Assembly: GCF_021646545.1 (NCBI RefSeq)
Contig: NZ_JAKIRP010000002.1
Location: 558,001-622,000, forward strand
Direction: 5' to 3'
Origin: Chitinophaga filiformis
GTDB taxonomy: Bacteria > Bacteroidota > Bacteroidia > Chitinophagales > Chitinophagaceae
DNA: 64,000 nucleotides
Both the position numbers and the translations under genes were made by a program. Numbering within the stretch: the stretch's first letter is position 1; every line of letters begins with the position of its first letter. Shown here piece by piece: positions 60,338-64,000 of this stretch. The notes beneath the pieces were generated by a model that was not told the origin of the DNA, made no database searches, and was given only the letters and a program-made list of their open reading frames with translations.

Positions 60338-62213
60338 ATACAATAGCTGAGTATGGTTGTAGTGAAATAGCTGCCGGTGATGTGGTCTGATCTGATGCGT
60401 CACTCCCTGGGCCATGCCAGACAGCAGCCGCAGAATCGAACTTTTTCTCCAGTGATCCTTCTCCGTGGTACGTGTATTGAACTGAACGTTCACTAAAATT
60501 GAAAAGCAGCAACAGCTTGTCATCATTTCCCGAACGCTCCACTACCAATAAATGCGTCGACGGTGTATGCACTTTAACACTGTCACGGGAAGTATGTTGC
60601 ATGGCCCGCCTTGTTTTCCTGAAAGCGATCAGAAAACGGTATAGCGCTGTTAATGCAGTAGCCGTCTCAGACGACGTTTCCCAGCTGAGTACAGAGTTGT
60701 TAAATGTTTCGTCTGATTGCGGATCAGGTACTTCGCCTTCCCACGCAAAAGATGCAAACTCTTCTCTGCGCCCCTTTGTAACTGCTGCTATCAGGTCTTT
60801 ATCGCTATGACTGGTGAAGAACAGGAAAGGCCGTGTTTCTCCGTATTCCTCTCCCATAAACAGCATGGGTATATGTGGCGATAGCAACAAAACAGCTGCG
60901 GCCAGCTTTTGCGCCTCAAAAGGTAGCAGACTGTTAAGACGATCGCCCAACATGCGGTTACCAATCTGATCATGGTTCTGCGCAAACACAACAAACTGGT
61001 GATAATCCTTTCCTGCAGGATAGACCCCGAAATTCCTTTTGCGTACTGTCGAATATTGACCGGTATACACATACGAATCACGGAATGATTTTGCCAATGG
61101 CGCCAGGCCCCCGAAGTCTGCATAATAACCATTCAGATCACCCGTCAACATGCTGCGTAATGCGTGATGAAACTCGTCTATCCACTGTGCATGCATACCA
61201 TAGCCACCCTGGTCGCGGGGTGTGATGTACCGCGGACTATTCAAATCTAATTCAGCAATTAACAGTTTCTTTTTTTTCAGGGCAGCTTGCAGTTCATCTA
61301 CTTTTTCAGATAACTCCGCCGTAAAATGTTTCGCACTGCAATCCCAGATAGCGTGTACGGCGTCCATTCTTAATCCGTCTATATGAAACTCATCCAGCCA
61401 CATTAATGCATTTTGTATATAGTATGCTCTTACAGCATCGCACCACGAGTCGTCGAAATTGATCGCGGGCCCCCAGGGCGTTTTATATTTCCCGGTAAAC
61501 CAGGGACCATATTGCGCGAAGTAGTTGCCTTCCGGTCCAAGGTGATTGTAAACTACATCCAGTATAACAGCTATGCCATGCTGATGAGCTGCATTGACAA
61601 GCTGTTTTAACCCGTTTATGCCACCATAGGAATGCTGTACTGCGAAAGGGTACACACCATCATATCCCCAGTTACGGCTGCCGGGAAATTGTGCTACCGG
61701 CATGATCTCGATTGCTGTAACACCCAGAGAACGCAGATATTCCAGGCGGTCAATGATACCCTGAAAATCGTGGGTAAGTGAGAAGGTACCCGTATGGAGT
61801 TCATAAATGACCAGTTCATGCAGATCCAGTCCTGTCCATGAATGATCTGTCCATGCGAAGTGCGTATCTACTACTTCAGATGGACCATGTACTCCCTCCG
61901 GCTGCGAACGCGAAGCCGGATCCGGCAGGGGAGGCCCATCGTCAGGAACATATTTATAACGTGTACCTGCCTGTACATTATCTACCTCCACATGCCAGTA
62001 GCCATGGTCATCACGTACCATGGGATATGATGCCTGCTGAGGTTGTACAACAGACAATACCATTTGCTTCCGAAAGGGCGCCCAAACACTGAATTTACAA
62101 ATGCCGCCGGGTAACAAAGCAGCCCCGGCTGAAGTATAGTTACTTGTCAATGTATCTTTTTTGCAGGTAAAGCGAAAATAATATGCCAGTATAAACATGG
62201 CCCGACTGCTCAC
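60324..62213 (-). CDS. treZ: Malto-oligosyltrehalose trehalohydrolase
   Basis: This ~629-residue GH13 enzyme has an N-terminal CBM48-like domain (ICKFSVWAPFRKQMVLSVV), then FPGSRNWGYDGVYPFAVQHS, ILDVVYNHLGPEGN, the nucleophile block IDGLRMDAVHAI, the acid/base block LLIAELDLNSPRY and FAQNHDQIGNR. It releases trehalose from the product of TreY. It comes first in the minus-strand treZ-treY operon. The N-terminus is uncertain: the annotated start (MSSRAMFILAYYFRF) gives about 30 residues more than the conserved part needs, and Met at 62198 is an alternative. Confidence 0.93.
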   Translation of the reverse strand: MSSRAMFILAYYFRFTCKKDTLTSNYTSAGAALLPGGICKFSVWAPFRKQMVLSVVQPQQASYPMVRDDHGYWHVEVDNVQAGTRYKYVPDDGPPLPDPASRSQPEGVHGPSEVVDTHFAWTDHSWTGLDLHELVIYELHTGTFSLTHDFQGIIDRLEYLRSLGVTAIEIMPVAQFPGSRNWGYDGVYPFAVQHSYGGINGLKQLVNAAHQHGIAVILDVVYNHLGPEGNYFAQYGPWFTGKYKTPWGPAINFDDSWCDAVRAYYIQNALMWLDEFHIDGLRMDAVHAIWDCSAKHFTAELSEKVDELQAALKKKKLLIAELDLNSPRYITPRDQGGYGMHAQWIDEFHHALRSMLTGDLNGYYADFGGLAPLAKSFRDSYVYTGQYSTVRKRNFGVYPAGKDYHQFVVFAQNHDQIGNRMLGDRLNSLLPFEAQKLAAAVLLLSPHIPMLFMGEEYGETRPFLFFTSHSDKDLIAAVTKGRREEFASFAWEGEVPDPQSDETFNNSVLSWETSSETATALTALYRFLIAFRKTRRAMQHTSRDSVKVHTPSTHLLVVERSGNDDKLLLLFNFSERSVQYTYHGEGSLEKKFDSAAAVWHGPGSDASDQTTSPAAISLQPYSAIVYEII

Positions 62214-62360
62214 ATATACCTGGTTGATATGTGGAAATGATGCGGCGCTATTTCTACAGTCTGGTGGGAAAAACAGATTTCTTTCGATATGCAGATGGCT
62301 GATTTGACCTGTGCAGGGTTTTTGCAGAATGATAAACGCACTAACCCGAAATGTAGGTCT
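62214..62360. promoter_or_regulatory. Divergent intergenic region between treZ and the GH13 gene
   Basis: This 147-bp space must hold the promoters for treZ-treY (minus) and the alpha-glucosidase (plus). TAnnTTTG-like matches are not clear enough to call. Confidence 0.35.
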
Positions 62361-64000
62361 ATGTCGAATAAAGTAGTCAAGGATAAAAACTGGTGGAAGG
62401 AATCCATTATTTACCAGATCTATCCATGGAGTTTTAAAGATAGCAATGGTGATGGTATTGGGGATCTGCAGGGCATCATATCTAAACTGGACTATATAAA
62501 AAATCTGGGTATTGATATGGTCTGGTTAAATCCCATTTATAAATCTCCCAACGATGACAATGGATATGATATCAGTGATTATTACGATATCATGGAAGAA
62601 ATGGGAACAATGGAGGATTTTGATATACTGATAAAAGGATTGCACGACCGGAAGATCCGCCTCATGATGGATATTATCGTAAACCATACGAGTGATGAAC
62701 ATCCATGGTTTGCAGCCGCCCGGCAGTCGCGGGATAATCCTTATTACAATTACTATCACTGGTGGCCGGGAGAGAAAGGAAAGCCTCCGCGCCGGTACAG
62801 CCATTTCGACCCTGAAGGTAATGCCTGGACATACAACAAGGCTACCGATTCCTACTACCTTCATTACTTCTCTGAGAAAATGCCTGATCTCAACTGGGAA
62901 AACCCGGATGTGCGTAAGGCCATATACGATATTATGCGCTTCTGGTTTAACAAGGGAATAGATGGTTTCAGAATGGACGCCATCTGTTACATCTCTAAAG
63001 ATACCACCTGGCCGGAAGTAGAGAAGATTGTAAAGGAAAAATACCGTGGGGACTGGTCCGGATATTATGCGCATGGCCCGCACCTGCATGAATATCTGCA
63101 GGAAATGCATCGTGAAACACTGGACAGACCCGATGTGGTTACATTGGCGGAAGCCTCCGGCATTACGAAAGATGAAGCACTGCTCTTTGTTAATGAAGAT
63201 CGCAAAGAGCTGCATATGTTATATCATTTTGAAGGTGTACAGCTGGGCTTTGCAAAGGAAGGATATAAGCGTTTGGAACCCGGAGGATTGAACCTTCCCA
63301 AAATGAAACAACTATATACTGAATGGAACGATGTATTCGCACAGGACGGATGGGGTACCATCTATCTTGGTACGCACGATCAGCCGCGTATGGTAACCCG
63401 CTGGGGAAATGATGAGGAGCAGTACCGGGAGATTTCTGCAAAACTGTTGATCACTTTCCTGCTCACCATGAGAGCTACTCCTATTTTTTACTATGGAGAT
63501 GAACTCGGGATGACCAACATCCGCTTCGAGAAAATAGAAGACTACAAGGATATTGAGACGATCAATATGTACAAGTATGTGAAAAGCCAGGGCGGAGACA
63601 CAGAGCGCTTTTTAAAAGATGCACAGATAACGGGCAGGGACAATGGCAGAACACCCTTCCAGTGGGATGAGTCTCCCAATGCCGGTTTTACTACCGGAAA
63701 GCCCTGGCTGAAGATCAACGACAACTATAAATTCATCAACGCCGCCGTGCAGGACAAGGATGAACGATCCATCCTTCAGTATTTCCGTCAGCTGGTACTG
63801 CTGAGAAAACATAAACCCGTGCTTATATATGGTGCATATGAACTATTGGATCCAGATCATCCGCAGGTATATACTTATACGCGCACCCTGGATGAAGAAA
63901 AGCTGCTGATCGTACTCAACTTTTCAAAAGAAGAGGTGTTGTATAAATTACCATTCGTGCTGGACATCGGTACCGAACCTTTGGTAAATAACATGCTCTC
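62361..64000 (+). CDS. GH13 alpha-glucosidase (oligo-1,6-glucosidase-like), 3' end cut by window edge
   Basis: ATG 62361 opens MSNKVVKDKNWWKESIIYQI and the frame stays open for 546 codons to the window end. GH13 motifs are clear: GDGIGDLQGIISKLDYI, VWLNPIYKSPNDDNGYDISD, MDIIVNHTSDEHPWF, the nucleophile block GIDGFRMDAICYI, the acid/base LAEASG and YLGTHDQPRMVTRWG. The YKSPNDDNGYDI form and overall length fit alpha-glucosidase / oligo-1,6-glucosidase (GH13_31-like). It probably degrades malto- or isomalto-oligosaccharides, matching the divergent trehalose operon that uses maltodextrins. The first 22 residues show no signal peptide, so it is cytoplasmic. Confidence 0.92.
   Translation, partial: MSNKVVKDKNWWKESIIYQIYPWSFKDSNGDGIGDLQGIISKLDYIKNLGIDMVWLNPIYKSPNDDNGYDISDYYDIMEEMGTMEDFDILIKGLHDRKIRLMMDIIVNHTSDEHPWFAAARQSRDNPYYNYYHWWPGEKGKPPRRYSHFDPEGNAWTYNKATDSYYLHYFSEKMPDLNWENPDVRKAIYDIMRFWFNKGIDGFRMDAICYISKDTTWPEVEKIVKEKYRGDWSGYYAHGPHLHEYLQEMHRETLDRPDVVTLAEASGITKDEALLFVNEDRKELHMLYHFEGVQLGFAKEGYKRLEPGGLNLPKMKQLYTEWNDVFAQDGWGTIYLGTHDQPRMVTRWGNDEEQYREISAKLLITFLLTMRATPIFYYGDELGMTNIRFEKIEDYKDIETINMYKYVKSQGGDTERFLKDAQITGRDNGRTPFQWDESPNAGFTTGKPWLKINDNYKFINAAVQDKDERSILQYFRQLVLLRKHKPVLIYGAYELLDPDHPQVYTYTRTLDEEKLLIVLNFSKEEVLYKLPFVLDIGTEPLVNNML

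Overview
The window looks like a chromosome segment of a Bacteroidota bacterium, most likely Chitinophaga or a close Chitinophagaceae relative. This rests on a SusC/SusD pair with FecR and an ECF sigma factor, LytS/LytTR two-component pairs, a type IX secretion sorting domain, a -33 TTTG / -7 TAnnTTTG type promoter, and Bacteroidota-style RiPP precursors. The genus is an inference from gene style, not a database match.

Layout. 1-6.2 kb (minus strand): ECF sigma, FecR, SusC and a SusD cut by the window edge, a glycan-uptake locus. 6.3-10.8 kb: a DinB-like protein, a CE2-type SGNH esterase with a crystallin tail, and a GH29 fucosidase. 11.1-13 kb: small genes including an RRM protein and a protein with an HEAGH motif. 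13.4-27.9 kb: a RiPP locus with an outer-membrane beta-barrel receptor, three tandem paralogous precursors, a radical SAM/SPASM maturase, a TPR-like protein, two further precursor-like peptides, a C39 peptidase ABC exporter, a short HlyD-like adaptor, a full-length LanB dehydratase, a LytS/LytTR pair and a final 48-residue precursor-like ORF. Stem-loop terminators at 13.07 and 28.03 kb bound it. No LanC cyclase is visible. 28.1-32.8 kb: an Rhs protein with a PAAR-like N-terminus and a deaminase-type toxin tip, plus its probable immunity protein. 33-38.7 kb: SDR/AraC pair, a LuxR-type regulator, a membrane protein, a second LytS/LytTR pair and a lipoprotein.

38.9-57.6 kb is a patchwork accessory region: a truncated T9SS cargo gene, an AT-rich segment with a DUF2075 nuclease/ATPase, an IS256-type element broken by a 7-bp duplication, an internally deleted group II intron, a YhcG/DUF1016 nuclease, an IS3 remnant, a beta-helix protein, an intact IS66 element with 24-bp inverted repeats and an 8-bp target duplication, a three-gene operon (AAA ATPase, 168-aa protein, 59-aa membrane protein), a DUF6602 protein and decayed sequence. 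It ends at tRNA-Leu(CAG). GTGCCCAG-type sequences preceded by stem-loops occur at 45.26 and 47.61 kb and resemble the 3' end of this tRNA plus its terminator, suggesting repeated integration at the tRNA. No integrase gene is left in the window. From 57.7 kb the core resumes with treY, treZ and a divergent GH13 alpha-glucosidase cut by the window end.

The two most interesting systems are the RiPP locus, which combines SPASM and LanB enzymes and has a precursor cassette duplicated together with the 3' tail of the receptor gene, and the ATPase / 168-aa / 59-aa operon, which has the look of an uncharacterised anti-phage defence module.
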